DNA from: LC029 sp036676475
GTDB taxonomy: Bacteria; Bacillota; Bacilli; Aneurinibacillales; RAOX-1
Reading direction: 5' to 3'
Assembly: GCA_036676475.1 (NCBI GenBank)
Contig: JAKFCU010000038.1
Location: 39,098 to 103,097, forward strand
DNA length: 64,000 nt
Positions 49,458 to 57,617 of this stretch are shown here, in pieces. Each line of letters starts with the position of its first letter. The stretch's first letter is position 1. The notes under the pieces were generated by a model, which did no database searches, was not told where the DNA came from, and was given only the letters and a program-made list of their open reading frames with translations. A program made the position numbers and the translations under genes.

Positions 49458-51370
49458 AATCTCGCCCCTCCAACATGAAACCGTCGAGCAATCATCTGCT
49501 GAATCCATTTGGCTGTAGAGAGTGCCTTTTTCAATTTAATGTAATCACTCTTATCTAGCAAGCCAATTGAAATAAAATTAGTAACAGGCTTTTCAGCATG
49601 AATTTGCTTCAAATTTTCTTTGATCCGAAATACCATCAGAATGTTGAATGAATCCTCGATTTCCTCCACTTCTTCCTGGGTAAAGATATTCTTCACTTGA
49701 AGTTCCTTCAAGCGATCCATAGTGGATACAGCAGAAATCCCAGCATGTAGAGATAGAATTCGTATCGCGTTCACAATATGCATAACAGCGCAATTCTTTA
49801 AATTTAGGGCATCCGGAAGATCGTTCGATTTTTTCGTGATGATTCTGCCAAATGCTCCAAGTGGGACATGGAATTCCAAATCATCTTCGGCCAATCGATG
49901 GATGAGATAGTGGTTTCGACTAGCAATTAAATATTGCCGAATGTCTTCTGCAAAAGAGAGTTGTCCATAGGCACCACGAAAATCTAAGAAAATGGTAAAA
50001 TTACGAAGTTCTTGACCTTCTAGCTTTATCAGCCACTGGTCAATTTCCTGTTTCCATTCACTCAGGCTATGGCACCAGCGGGGATTCGTTGCCATCACAT
50101 TTCCTGTACAGCGAGGAAATCCGCATTGTTCTAAAGCAGAAACCACCTTTTCAGCTAATTGTGAGAAATAAGTGATGACGTTCCCTTGTTCGTGTTCATC
50201 CACATCCTGATAAATAATGGCGTTATCTTGATCTGTACTTAAGGTTTGTTCTCTTCGTCCTTCACTTCCCATGGTTAACCAGCAATACTCGACGGGCGGA
50301 AGCCCCTGACCTTCCTTCATTAATTGCTGCTCACATAATCCAATAATTCGTCGCAGCAAGCGATCATTCAGTTCCGTAATGATATTACACATTTCATGGG
50401 CAGATGCTTTTTCTTTCATCATCGATTCAAGGATTAATTGGATTTCTTTTTTCGCCGCTACTAACCCTTGAATAGTCGATTGAGATTCCACTTTATCGAC
50501 GACAGAAAGAACCGCATTTCCCCTGGCTTGGGTTAGATTACTCATGGTTATAATTCCCTCCAAGGTGCCGTTAAAGCTTATAATAGGAATGTGTTTGACA
50601 CCATGCTTGACCACGAGCAATAAAGCTTCATAAAAGTAAGCATCAGGATGTAGGGTAAATAAAGGGCTCGAAATCAATTCACTGGCCGTTATATGAAGAA
50701 AATCTGCTGGTCTTGTCACAATAGCATGTATAACATCCTTTTGAGTGACCATACCGAGGGGGATAAGCTGATCGTTGACGATCACGAGAGATGATATTTG
50801 CGTTGCATCCATTTTTTCCATGACATCAAATATAAACTCATCAGGGGATGCTGAAACAGCAGGGGAAGTCATTATCTCTCCAATTTTTTTTCGATATGGA
50901 TAGGGGTCTAGACCGTGAGAATGGAAAGAATAATCCTCATGCATCTTTTTGTAAAGGTTGTCCAATCGTTGACTTACCTTGCGAATCATTTTTTCCGAAA
51001 AAATCAGATTTTCCTTAAGTATTTGTGAAAATACTTCATGAGGAATTTTCAGAAGTAAAACATCTGATGTTGCCTGTACAGAGAATTGGGTTTTACGATG
51101 GGTAATCGCTGAAATAATCCCAATTAAATCACCGGGATGATAAAAGAGGACCGCCATTTCTTCCCCGTCATCCTTGATAAACGTGTTCTTCGCTAGGCCT
51201 TCGATGAGCAGATAAATTTCATCATTGTCCTGCTTTTCATGAATAATATAATGATTTTTTAGAATATGTTGAAGAGCTCCATGGGTAAGCAGTAATTCTT
51301 TTTCTTTTTCAAGCAAAACTTGAAACAGAGAGTGTTCTTCCAAGCAATTCTTGATCTTCATGAGCTCCAT
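49454..51370 (-). CDS. Cyclic nucleotide-binding / CBS / DUF294 nucleotidyltransferase-like protein
   Basis: The 638-residue protein has three parts. A cNMP-binding-like domain covers about residues 10-130 (LLIEGLAKNTFIKDDGEEMAV). A CBS pair covers about 160-285 (IMTSPAVSASPDEF and SSLVIVNDQLIPLGMVT). A DUF294 nucleotidyltransferase-like domain (MGSEGRREQTLSTDQDNAII) and its substrate-binding C-terminal domain follow. GGAGGG precedes ATG 51370; ATG 51385 overlaps it. Its relatives are putative signal-transducing regulators coupled to acetate transport. The ligand and target are not known. Confidence 0.9.
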   Translation of the reverse strand: MELMKIKNCLEEHSLFQVLLEKEKELLLTHGALQHILKNHYIIHEKQDNDEIYLLIEGLAKNTFIKDDGEEMAVLFYHPGDLIGIISAITHRKTQFSVQATSDVLLLKIPHEVFSQILKENLIFSEKMIRKVSQRLDNLYKKMHEDYSFHSHGLDPYPYRKKIGEIMTSPAVSASPDEFIFDVMEKMDATQISSLVIVNDQLIPLGMVTQKDVIHAIVTRPADFLHITASELISSPLFTLHPDAYFYEALLLVVKHGVKHIPIISFNGTLEGIITMSNLTQARGNAVLSVVDKVESQSTIQGLVAAKKEIQLILESMMKEKASAHEMCNIITELNDRLLRRIIGLCEQQLMKEGQGLPPVEYCWLTMGSEGRREQTLSTDQDNAIIYQDVDEHEQGNVITYFSQLAEKVVSALEQCGFPRCTGNVMATNPRWCHSLSEWKQEIDQWLIKLEGQELRNFTIFLDFRGAYGQLSFAEDIRQYLIASRNHYLIHRLAEDDLEFHVPLGAFGRIITKKSNDLPDALNLKNCAVMHIVNAIRILSLHAGISAVSTMDRLKELQVKNIFTQEEVEEIEDSFNILMVFRIKENLKQIHAEKPVTNFISIGLLDKSDYIKLKKALSTAKWIQQMIARRFHVGGARL

Positions 51371-51399
51371 TGACTTTCCCTCCATTACAACACGTATGT

Positions 51400-51612
51400 C
51401 TATCTAAATATATGAAACCTCATGAGGCGGTGGACTTCCTTAGATAGGGCCTTCTTTTTCTTTGACAAAGGTCCATGGCCTTCCCAATCCATCGTCTCAT
51501 CCTGATGATAGACACCTTCCCAAATTTGCCCATCAGCCATTAAAGAAAAGCTCTATGCTTTCCTAAAATAATCTTTTCCTCTTGTTTCATGAATTTGAAA
51601 ATGGGTACCCAT
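51400..51612 (-). pseudogene. Candidate small gene interrupted by an in-frame TAG
   Basis: AAGAGGAGG precedes ATG 51612. The frame reads MGTHFQIHETRGKDYFRKA, then TAG (51553-51555). It then runs on uninterrupted as SFSLMADGQIWEGVYHQDET and WEGHGPLSKKKKALSKEVHRL to a stop at 51400-51402, about 70 codons in all. The downstream part looks coding. It could be a nonsense-mutated gene, or translation may restart at the internal ATG (MADGQ). I do not recognise the family. Confidence 0.45.
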
Positions 51613-51817
51613 GCTAACTATTCCTCCTCTTATTTTCCATCACTACCAGTCAATTGGAAAGTGAAACCTTTATGTCATAGTAAGCGGAAAATGGGGGGAA
51701 GGCTATGATAGAATGATTTGATGTAGTAGAAGGATTGCGACTGAGGAATTTTTTTTGCAGAAAATTCTACCTTCCTGAGCACAATAAAAAGGATCGTCTA
51801 GGAGGGGGTTTTGCAAA

Positions 51818-52915
51818 ATGTATACAAAGGACATAAGAAAAAAAATCTGTTGGCTGCTTTTTCTCACGATCCTGGTGTCATCTACTTTCATTTCGGAAGG
51901 AAACGCTGCAGGAGACATGGTGTCCATACGGAATATTTTTGAGTCCATGGGAGCGCAAGTTACCTGGAATGAAAGCAGTAAAGCCATTGATTTGAAAAGA
52001 GGGGATAGTCAAATTCGTTTGACGATAGGATCCAGTGTAGCGTATAAAAATGGGAACAAGTGGGTGTTAACTCAGCCGGTCCATATCAATTCCCGGTCTG
52101 GATTAGCTGAAATCTCCACTAAAGATGTCTACTTTTTAGCCAAAACAAACCAAGAAAGACATTATCGTGTTCAATCTACAGATAGCTTGTGGAGTATATC
52201 TCAACGATTCGATATCACGGTCGATCAATTGGTAAATTGGAATCAGCTTTCAGTTCCAACCATTTATCCCGGTCAGCATCTTCATGTTACGGATCCTTTT
52301 TATATAGTTCAAGATGGAGACACCCTTTCAGAAATCGCTGAAAAGACAGAGTCCTCTGTTAAAGAAATCAAAAAAGCGAACGGTTTGAAAACCGATTTTC
52401 TTCAACCCGGACAGAAACTGTGGGTACCTCCTCAATCATCCATAAAGCCTCCAAATTGGTTTAAATCTGCTATATTCCCTTTAGTAAACGGGACATACGA
52501 TACCTATCAGAATGACTATGGGAACTCTCGTTCATTTTCTATGAACGGGCAGGGAAGATCGCATGAAGGAATTGACATCTACGCTAATCAGTGGGTACCT
52601 ATTTTTTCGGTAGATGACGGTCGTATCGTTCGTATGGGGTGGAATACCTATGGGGGATGGAGATTAAGTATCCAGTCTGATAACGGAATCGCTTTTTATT
52701 ATGCTCACATGGCCGGCTATGCAAATGGAATCAAAAAAGGGAAATGGGTAAAGAAAGGACAGCTCATAGGCTATGCTGGTTCGACTGGTTATGGGGCGGA
52801 GGGAACTGTTGGAATGTTTGAACCTCATCTTCATTTTGGTATGTATGACACCAATACCACTCGTTGGAAATCATTAAACCCCTACTGGCTATTACGATGG
52901 TGGGAAACCCAATAA
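51818..52915 (+). CDS. Secreted LysM-M23 peptidoglycan hydrolase
   Basis: Residues 1-31 are a signal peptide (WLLFLTILVSSTFI, cleavage near GNAAG). Residues 32-105 resemble a copper-amine-oxidase N-terminal-like domain (VSIRNIFESMGAQVTWNES). Two LysM motifs follow (YRVQSTDSLWSISQRFDI and YIVQDGDTLSEIAEKT), which bind glycan strands. The C-terminal M23 domain has the zinc ligands of RSHEGIDIYA and HLHFGMYD. The product should act in the cell wall as an endopeptidase. CTAGGAGGGGG precedes ATG 51818. Sporulation or growth roles are both possible. Confidence 0.92.
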   Translation: MYTKDIRKKICWLLFLTILVSSTFISEGNAAGDMVSIRNIFESMGAQVTWNESSKAIDLKRGDSQIRLTIGSSVAYKNGNKWVLTQPVHINSRSGLAEISTKDVYFLAKTNQERHYRVQSTDSLWSISQRFDITVDQLVNWNQLSVPTIYPGQHLHVTDPFYIVQDGDTLSEIAEKTESSVKEIKKANGLKTDFLQPGQKLWVPPQSSIKPPNWFKSAIFPLVNGTYDTYQNDYGNSRSFSMNGQGRSHEGIDIYANQWVPIFSVDDGRIVRMGWNTYGGWRLSIQSDNGIAFYYAHMAGYANGIKKGKWVKKGQLIGYAGSTGYGAEGTVGMFEPHLHFGMYDTNTTRWKSLNPYWLLRWWETQ

Positions 52916-52925
52916 ACCAAAGTTA

Positions 52926-52959
52926 GAAAGCCTAGTTAGTCAGTAACTAGGCTTTCTTA
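52926..52959 (+). terminator. Terminator of the LysM-M23 gene
   Basis: GAAAGCCTAGTTA and TAACTAGGCTTTC are perfect 13-base arms around a five-base loop; TTAATACTTATT follows. Confidence 0.85.
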
Positions 52960-52961
52960 AT

Positions 52962-53010
52962 ACTTATTGAAAAGTATTAAACACATAGGGCTACGCTGAG
53001 TAGTTTTTTT
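52962..53010 (+). repeat. Dispersed two-hairpin repeat, diverged copy 6
   Basis: ACTTATTGAAAAGTATTAAA continues to GGGCTACGCTGAGTAGTTTTTTT. It aligns along the full family consensus with about a dozen substitutions, and the GCTAC/GTAG hairpin is partly kept. The remaining 53011-53341 stretch is AT-rich with no gene seen. Confidence 0.65.
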
Positions 53011-53341
53011 GGATTATTTTTAGTATAAATAAAATTTAATTACAATGTATTAAAACAGACTATTAAATAATAAATTTGGTTATAAAGTAGAGAATATAAG
53101 TGAAAATAAATGATTTTAGAAAGAAAAATGCCTTTTTTCGACTTTTTACATTTTCTCTAAATAGTTTAATTGTAATATACTAGGTTTGCTAGAACTATTC
53201 CCAACTATTAGTAACAATAAAAAAACCGGGAATTTAGTACTGGGAATTTAGTAATGGAGAGAAATCAAAAGAGAGGAGCGATTGTTTTTTAGAGGTTGGA
53301 GATGAAACTAGTAATTATTGAGATATAAGGAGTGCAGAGTC

Positions 53342-53998
53342 ATGTCTTTGGAAGGAAAAAATATTACAGAAACTAGAATTGCCATGTCAGATCCCACAGC
53401 GCTAGGTGTATTTGGATTAGCTCTGGTTACCTTTGTAGCTGCTTCCCAGAAATTGGGGTGGACGACAGGCACTACTTTTATTATTCCTTGGGCGATCTTT
53501 TTGGGTTCCCTTGCACAAATTTGGGCTTCTACCATTGATTTCAAGAAAAATAATTATTTTGGCGCCATCGCACTTGGGGTCTATGGTTTGTTTTGGATGG
53601 GGGTAGCTATGCACTGGGCTATCAGCCTAGGATGGTTTGGCGATCTAGGTAAATCAGACCCTAAACAATTAGCGTTTGCATTTTTTGGCTATTTATTTTT
53701 TTCCTTATTTATTACCGTAGCAGCATTAGAAGTCAATAAAGTCTTTGCAGTGATTCTCATATTAATTGATATATTATTTATATCCTTAGGGCTAGCAACT
53801 ATAGGAATTAATGCGGCATTATTCTCAAAACTCGGTGCCTACTCTGAACTTATGATCTCTTTGTTGGGATTCTACGCTTGCGGAGCTGTCTTTTTAAATA
53901 ATTTCTTTGGACGTACTATTTTATCCCTTGGAGCTCCGCTAGGACTCATTCAAAAAGGACCAAAACCACAATCGATGAAAAAACAGAAAATTGCTTAA
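53342..53998 (+). CDS. GPR1/FUN34/YaaH-family acetate transporter (SatP-like)
   Basis: This 218-residue protein with six transmembrane helices moves acetate or succinate with protons across the cytoplasmic membrane. The conserved N-terminal motif appears as SDPTALGVFGLALVTF, a variant of the usual NPAPLGL pattern. GGLAQIWAST-like LGSLAQIWASTIDF follows. The start is ATG 53342, nine bases from AAGGAG. The nearby exonuclease/DUF294 pair supports a role in acetate use. Confidence 0.88.
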   Translation: MSLEGKNITETRIAMSDPTALGVFGLALVTFVAASQKLGWTTGTTFIIPWAIFLGSLAQIWASTIDFKKNNYFGAIALGVYGLFWMGVAMHWAISLGWFGDLGKSDPKQLAFAFFGYLFFSLFITVAALEVNKVFAVILILIDILFISLGLATIGINAALFSKLGAYSELMISLLGFYACGAVFLNNFFGRTILSLGAPLGLIQKGPKPQSMKKQKIA

Positions 53999-54025
53999 AC
54001 GAATCACTTAGTCAAGTGTTTGTAC

Positions 54026-54060
54026 AAGGTCAACCTTTTTAGGAGGGTTGGCCTTTTTTT
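54026..54060 (+). terminator. Terminator of the acetate transporter gene
   Basis: AAGGTCAACC and GGTTGGCCTT pair around a ten-base loop, followed by seven T. Confidence 0.87.
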
Positions 54061-54258
54061 GTCTAGTTATACTGGAAGCTGATAATCGAGAGAGGAGGGG
54101 GGTGTGATTTTGCAAGGGGTAGCCTTATATACTTTCTTGTAGAGGGGAACAGGAGAAATGATGTTAGTCACTCTCATTGCATAAAAATCAAATGCTTATA
54201 CAGTGAAATAAAGGGAGTTTTGACCCTTAATTTGCCGAGCTAAGGCATAAATCTCAAA

Positions 54259-54561
54259 AATAGCGGGAGAAAAGAGATTTTCGATTAATATACTGATGTA
54301 AAACCTTATTCACGAGGGATTGTACCATTGTAACCGGAAATTCTCCGATTAACTTGTCCAATACAAAGGATTCGCACTAAGTAATCGGGAATTTTTCGAT
54401 TACAGAAGAGAAATAACTAATTTTCAATGTGATTTAGAGCTATAATCGGAAATTTTCCGATTATAGATAAATTCTTATCCTAAAAAGGACCGATAAACGG
54501 AAAAATTCCGGTTAGACAAACGATAATCGACAGTCTGGAAAATCCCGTTATTGCGATTATT
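54259..54561. repeat. Array of imperfect palindromes with core TAATCGG...CCGATTA
   Basis: At least five related palindromes lie at 54331-54352, 54381-54403, 54440-54466, 54491-54514 and 54521-54561, with a weaker one near 54260-54290. The 54440 unit has perfect 13-base arms (CTATAATCGGAAA) around one central base. Starts are 50-60 bp apart except the last. No ORF crosses the array. Confidence 0.75.
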
Positions 54562-55007
54562 GTAACCTGGTGTGAATTACATTATCTAATTACATAGTCT
54601 TGAAAATTGACCAGGTAAACAAAGCAATAATTTTTTTAAAGTCGAAAGACATGATTTAAAGAGAAGCTTACCGCTCTATAAATTCCTAATATATAGGGTT
54701 ACAAAATATCAGTTTTGTTACTCTATATATAAAGAAAAAAGAACCTTGCTTAAACATCACTCTTGTCTTGTCTAGTGACACAAATATATCTCAGATGCAC
54801 ATCACGATATAGCATGATTCTTTTATCTCATTTTTGAAGCTATTCTTTTAATAATTAGAAATTTCACACCTATATCTTTATTTCGGTTTTTAAGCTATTC
54901 CTAAATAACACCAACTTTAATATTTTTATCAACCTAATGCTTATAAATATTCCATATTAATTCCTCCACTGTTTCCCACCGTTCTTTGAAATTAATAACT
55001 CAGTATT
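54562..55007. other. AT-rich intergenic region without a recognisable gene
   Basis: I see no ORF with a ribosome binding site. A 39-bp inverted repeat at 54690-54728 (TATATAGGGTTACAAAA with TTTTGTTACTCTATATA) is the only clear structure. It could terminate or process a transcript. The convergent HEAT-repeat gene ends at 55008. Confidence 0.5.
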
Positions 55008-55931
55008 CTAGACCAATTGCCCGGCAATCTTTCTAACGGCTGTTGAAGGATGTGTGCAAAGTTGTCTTAAGATGATGGTAGTCTTTTTGGAGCGTATACT
55101 TGAAATCGTGTAAACGAGTGCAGTTTGCGCTTCTGGCATGGGATGTCTGAGAGCTTCAACCAAAATGGAGATTGCTTCTTCTTTTAATTGGACAGACAAT
55201 ACCGTTGCCGCAGTTGCTACCAAATAAGGATCTTCGTGCTCGAGATAAGGCATGATCCAATCTTTGGCCCGTGGATCCTCAAGCGCGACTAAAGCATCCA
55301 TGCATTCTACCAACACTTCGGGCACTTCCTGATCCGGATATTTCAACTTCACCGCAAGTACAGCTGCCCCAGAAGGATCACCGTAGATGCCGATACCTTT
55401 AGCTGCTGCTTGGCGAGTTAACATTTTGGCATACCGATATTCATTTGTAGTCTGAACGGGGACGTTTGGTTCAAAATCAAATAACATAATAGACAAATCT
55501 GCAAGAAGTCCCTGCAAGTGAAAGTCTGCCAAAAGTAAAGCTGCATTCGCCCTTAATTGAATAGACACATCCGTCTGTGCCTCAATCTGCACCGTGTGTA
55601 AAGCACGGTATAAACAGTCCACGGCGTTTAGAGCTCGATTTTTACCGATAAGGGCAATTATTTCTCCTCTGATTTCACAATTTGGATCCCGTTTGCTTGG
55701 ATTTTCTTCGATCCAATCATAAAGAGCAAAAAAATCTGCGAGAATAGTTGTTTCTGCCATCTCGCAGAGTAAACGAACCACCTTTACCAAGAGATATGAA
55801 GATGGGTCACGTAATAAAGGGAGAAGTAATGGAACGGCTTCCTCTTTAGACCGTTTACTTAGTATGTTCACTGCTTGCAGTCTCTCTTCCACTTTTCTGG
55901 ATTGTAATAGAGGTTTGATCTTATTTATCAT
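55008..55931 (-). CDS. HEAT-repeat protein
   Basis: This 307-residue soluble protein is built of six to eight HEAT/armadillo-type helical repeats, for example RLQAVNILSKRSKEEAVPLLLPLL, split over residues 17-42, then LVECMDALVALEDPRAKDWI and VATAATVLSVQLKEEAISIL. Such proteins act as binding scaffolds, and related PBS-lyase-type HEAT proteins modify or bind cofactors. The partner is unknown. It is downstream of the secreted-protein gene on the same strand with a 36-bp gap, so co-transcription is likely. Confidence 0.82.
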   Translation of the reverse strand: MINKIKPLLQSRKVEERLQAVNILSKRSKEEAVPLLLPLLRDPSSYLLVKVVRLLCEMAETTILADFFALYDWIEENPSKRDPNCEIRGEIIALIGKNRALNAVDCLYRALHTVQIEAQTDVSIQLRANAALLLADFHLQGLLADLSIMLFDFEPNVPVQTTNEYRYAKMLTRQAAAKGIGIYGDPSGAAVLAVKLKYPDQEVPEVLVECMDALVALEDPRAKDWIMPYLEHEDPYLVATAATVLSVQLKEEAISILVEALRHPMPEAQTALVYTISSIRSKKTTIILRQLCTHPSTAVRKIAGQLV

Positions 55932-55967
55932 TGAAATTCAACTTCTCCCTTTTCTTTCTACATGACA

Positions 55968-57410
55968 TTATTCCTTATACCCCTTTACTCGGTACTCATC
56001 CATCCACTTCTTTTTACTCTCCATTAACTCCCTCAAATCTTGATCTTCCATCCCATAAAGGTTTGTTAACAAGGATTGTGTTTGGAATAAATCATTATAG
56101 GTTAAATACGGATAGTCAGGCTTAATTCCTTTGCCATTATAATAGGCATACCATAAATCGTGATTTTCTTTCATCCATAGTTCCTTAGTATTTTTTATTC
56201 CCATCAATAGCTTGTTCGCTGCTTCTTCATATCTTTGATCCTGTGTCACTATAAATAACTCCAATAAGTAATTGATTTCAGCCAACTGATGATTTAATGA
56301 AGTGTGTGTTTTCAGGTGTGGTTGTTTGTGAGTATAATCCGGTATGAGCCATCCCACAAGTGAATTTCCCGGAACGTTAATTTCAATGTGTTCACGATCT
56401 AAATAACTTAAAAACCATTCAGCATGTTTTTGTGATGCCTCCAAAAATGATATTTCTCCGTATTTTTGATAGGCTTTAAGCATCAGCAGTGCTTGATCAT
56501 TATTAAATCTTGTATCATAAAATCCATAATCGATTTGATAGTCTTGCCACAACCAATTGGAGCGAGGATGTGTTTTCCAGTACCCTTCTTCATTTTGATT
56601 TTTTAGAGACTCTACAAGCATCACCCAACCGAATACATCCGCTGCCCGACTGCCGCCTGTTAAGACAAAAGAACGTGCCACATGGTTATCTGCAAAACGA
56701 TAATAGATATGATCCCCTGAAGGAGTATACGAACTCGGTGACTTTTCATAAATTCCATCCCAGGACCATTTCCGCTGATAATATAAGTCTAATAGCAACC
56801 ATATATGACTCATATTGGGCTTGTTCCAATCAACTAAAACTGAATCCGATTCCAGGCCCCAAAACTCGCTAAATAGCGATTTTTCTTGTGGCAGATAGAT
56901 AACTAAGGTGTAGCTATCTTCATTTTCTACCACATGAATAGCACTCGATTTAGGGTACACTTCCTTCACGGAAGCGTGATCTAATGTTTTGTACGTGGTA
57001 GCATAGCTCATTAACATGTGATGCTTATCTGTATCAATAAACCCGACAGCCTTAGGAAGCTTTCCGGTTAAGGGCAGTTTTCTCCATCTCTTCTTGCCGT
57101 CTTTGGTATTTTCTACATAAGTAAATGTTCCATTTTTACCCGGGATCTTGAATGAAAAACGATACAATTCTTTCTTATTGCTTGCAAATTCAAAGCGATT
57201 AATCCAAAACCGGTCCCCATTAGGAATTCTTGTCATTTTTTGATTGTAGGTTCCATTTTTCAGTTTTAGATAGGTATGACTTTCCATGGGTGTTGTTTCA
57301 AAAATTTTATTCACGATAGATTGAGGCTGTATGTTGGTATTGCCTTCTTCAGCAAAAGCATGAGGTACAAGTATCGGTATGATAATTAAGAGTAACATCC
57401 ACCTCTTCAA
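55968..57410 (-). CDS. Secreted protein with a C-terminal alpha-helical barrel-like domain
   Basis: The 480-residue protein begins at TTG 57410, which lies seven bases after GGAGGTGG and gives a clean signal peptide (KRWMLLLIIIPILVPHAFA). A beta-rich N-terminal half (residues 30-200) includes YLKLKNGTYNQKMTRIPNG. The C-terminal half has paired helices with Trp and Tyr, such as NDQALLMLKAYQKYGEISFL, LNHQLAEINYLLELF and LWYAYYNGKGIKPDYPYLTYN. These resemble (alpha/alpha)6-barrel enzymes such as glucuronyl C5-epimerase-like or glycosidase families. Function is uncertain; a cell-wall or polysaccharide substrate is a reasonable inference. The frame extends to 57446 without a ribosome binding site. 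Confidence 0.72.
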   Translation of the reverse strand: MKRWMLLLIIIPILVPHAFAEEGNTNIQPQSIVNKIFETTPMESHTYLKLKNGTYNQKMTRIPNGDRFWINRFEFASNKKELYRFSFKIPGKNGTFTYVENTKDGKKRWRKLPLTGKLPKAVGFIDTDKHHMLMSYATTYKTLDHASVKEVYPKSSAIHVVENEDSYTLVIYLPQEKSLFSEFWGLESDSVLVDWNKPNMSHIWLLLDLYYQRKWSWDGIYEKSPSSYTPSGDHIYYRFADNHVARSFVLTGGSRAADVFGWVMLVESLKNQNEEGYWKTHPRSNWLWQDYQIDYGFYDTRFNNDQALLMLKAYQKYGEISFLEASQKHAEWFLSYLDREHIEINVPGNSLVGWLIPDYTHKQPHLKTHTSLNHQLAEINYLLELFIVTQDQRYEEAANKLLMGIKNTKELWMKENHDLWYAYYNGKGIKPDYPYLTYNDLFQTQSLLTNLYGMEDQDLRELMESKKKWMDEYRVKGYKE

Positions 57411-57532
57411 AAACCATCCACCTCCATATTTAGATATTAGTACCAATATAATATTGAGTATAACATATACGGTTTACACATAAGTGAATTAAGTATGCTC
57501 AAAAAATAAAAAGTTATGAAGTTCAAGGTCGA

Positions 57533-57562
57533 TACTTTACATAATGTATATTATGTAAAGTA
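57533..57562. promoter_or_regulatory. 30-bp perfect palindrome, candidate operator
   Basis: TACTTTACATAAT (57533-57545) and ATTATGTAAAGTA (57550-57562) are exact 13-base arms around GTAT. It lies about 125 bp upstream of the minus-strand secreted-protein gene and just downstream of the aspartokinase terminator. No T tract follows, so a protein-binding site is more likely than a terminator. The regulator is unknown. Confidence 0.6.
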
Positions 57563-57579
57563 CCTTTCAAACACATAGA

Positions 57580-57610
57580 ACAAAAAAGACAGCAACACAT
57601 GTTGCTGTCC
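57580..57610 (-). terminator. Terminator of the aspartokinase gene
   Basis: On the minus strand GACAGCAAC and GTTGCTGTC form a nine-base stem around ATGT, followed by TTTTTTG. Confidence 0.88.
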
Positions 57611-57617
57611 CACTTGC

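Noticed and set aside
54259..54561. Possible CRISPR array
   Set aside because: Units are divergent palindromes with irregular spacing and similar intervening sequence; there are no constant direct repeats, unique equal-length spacers or cas genes.
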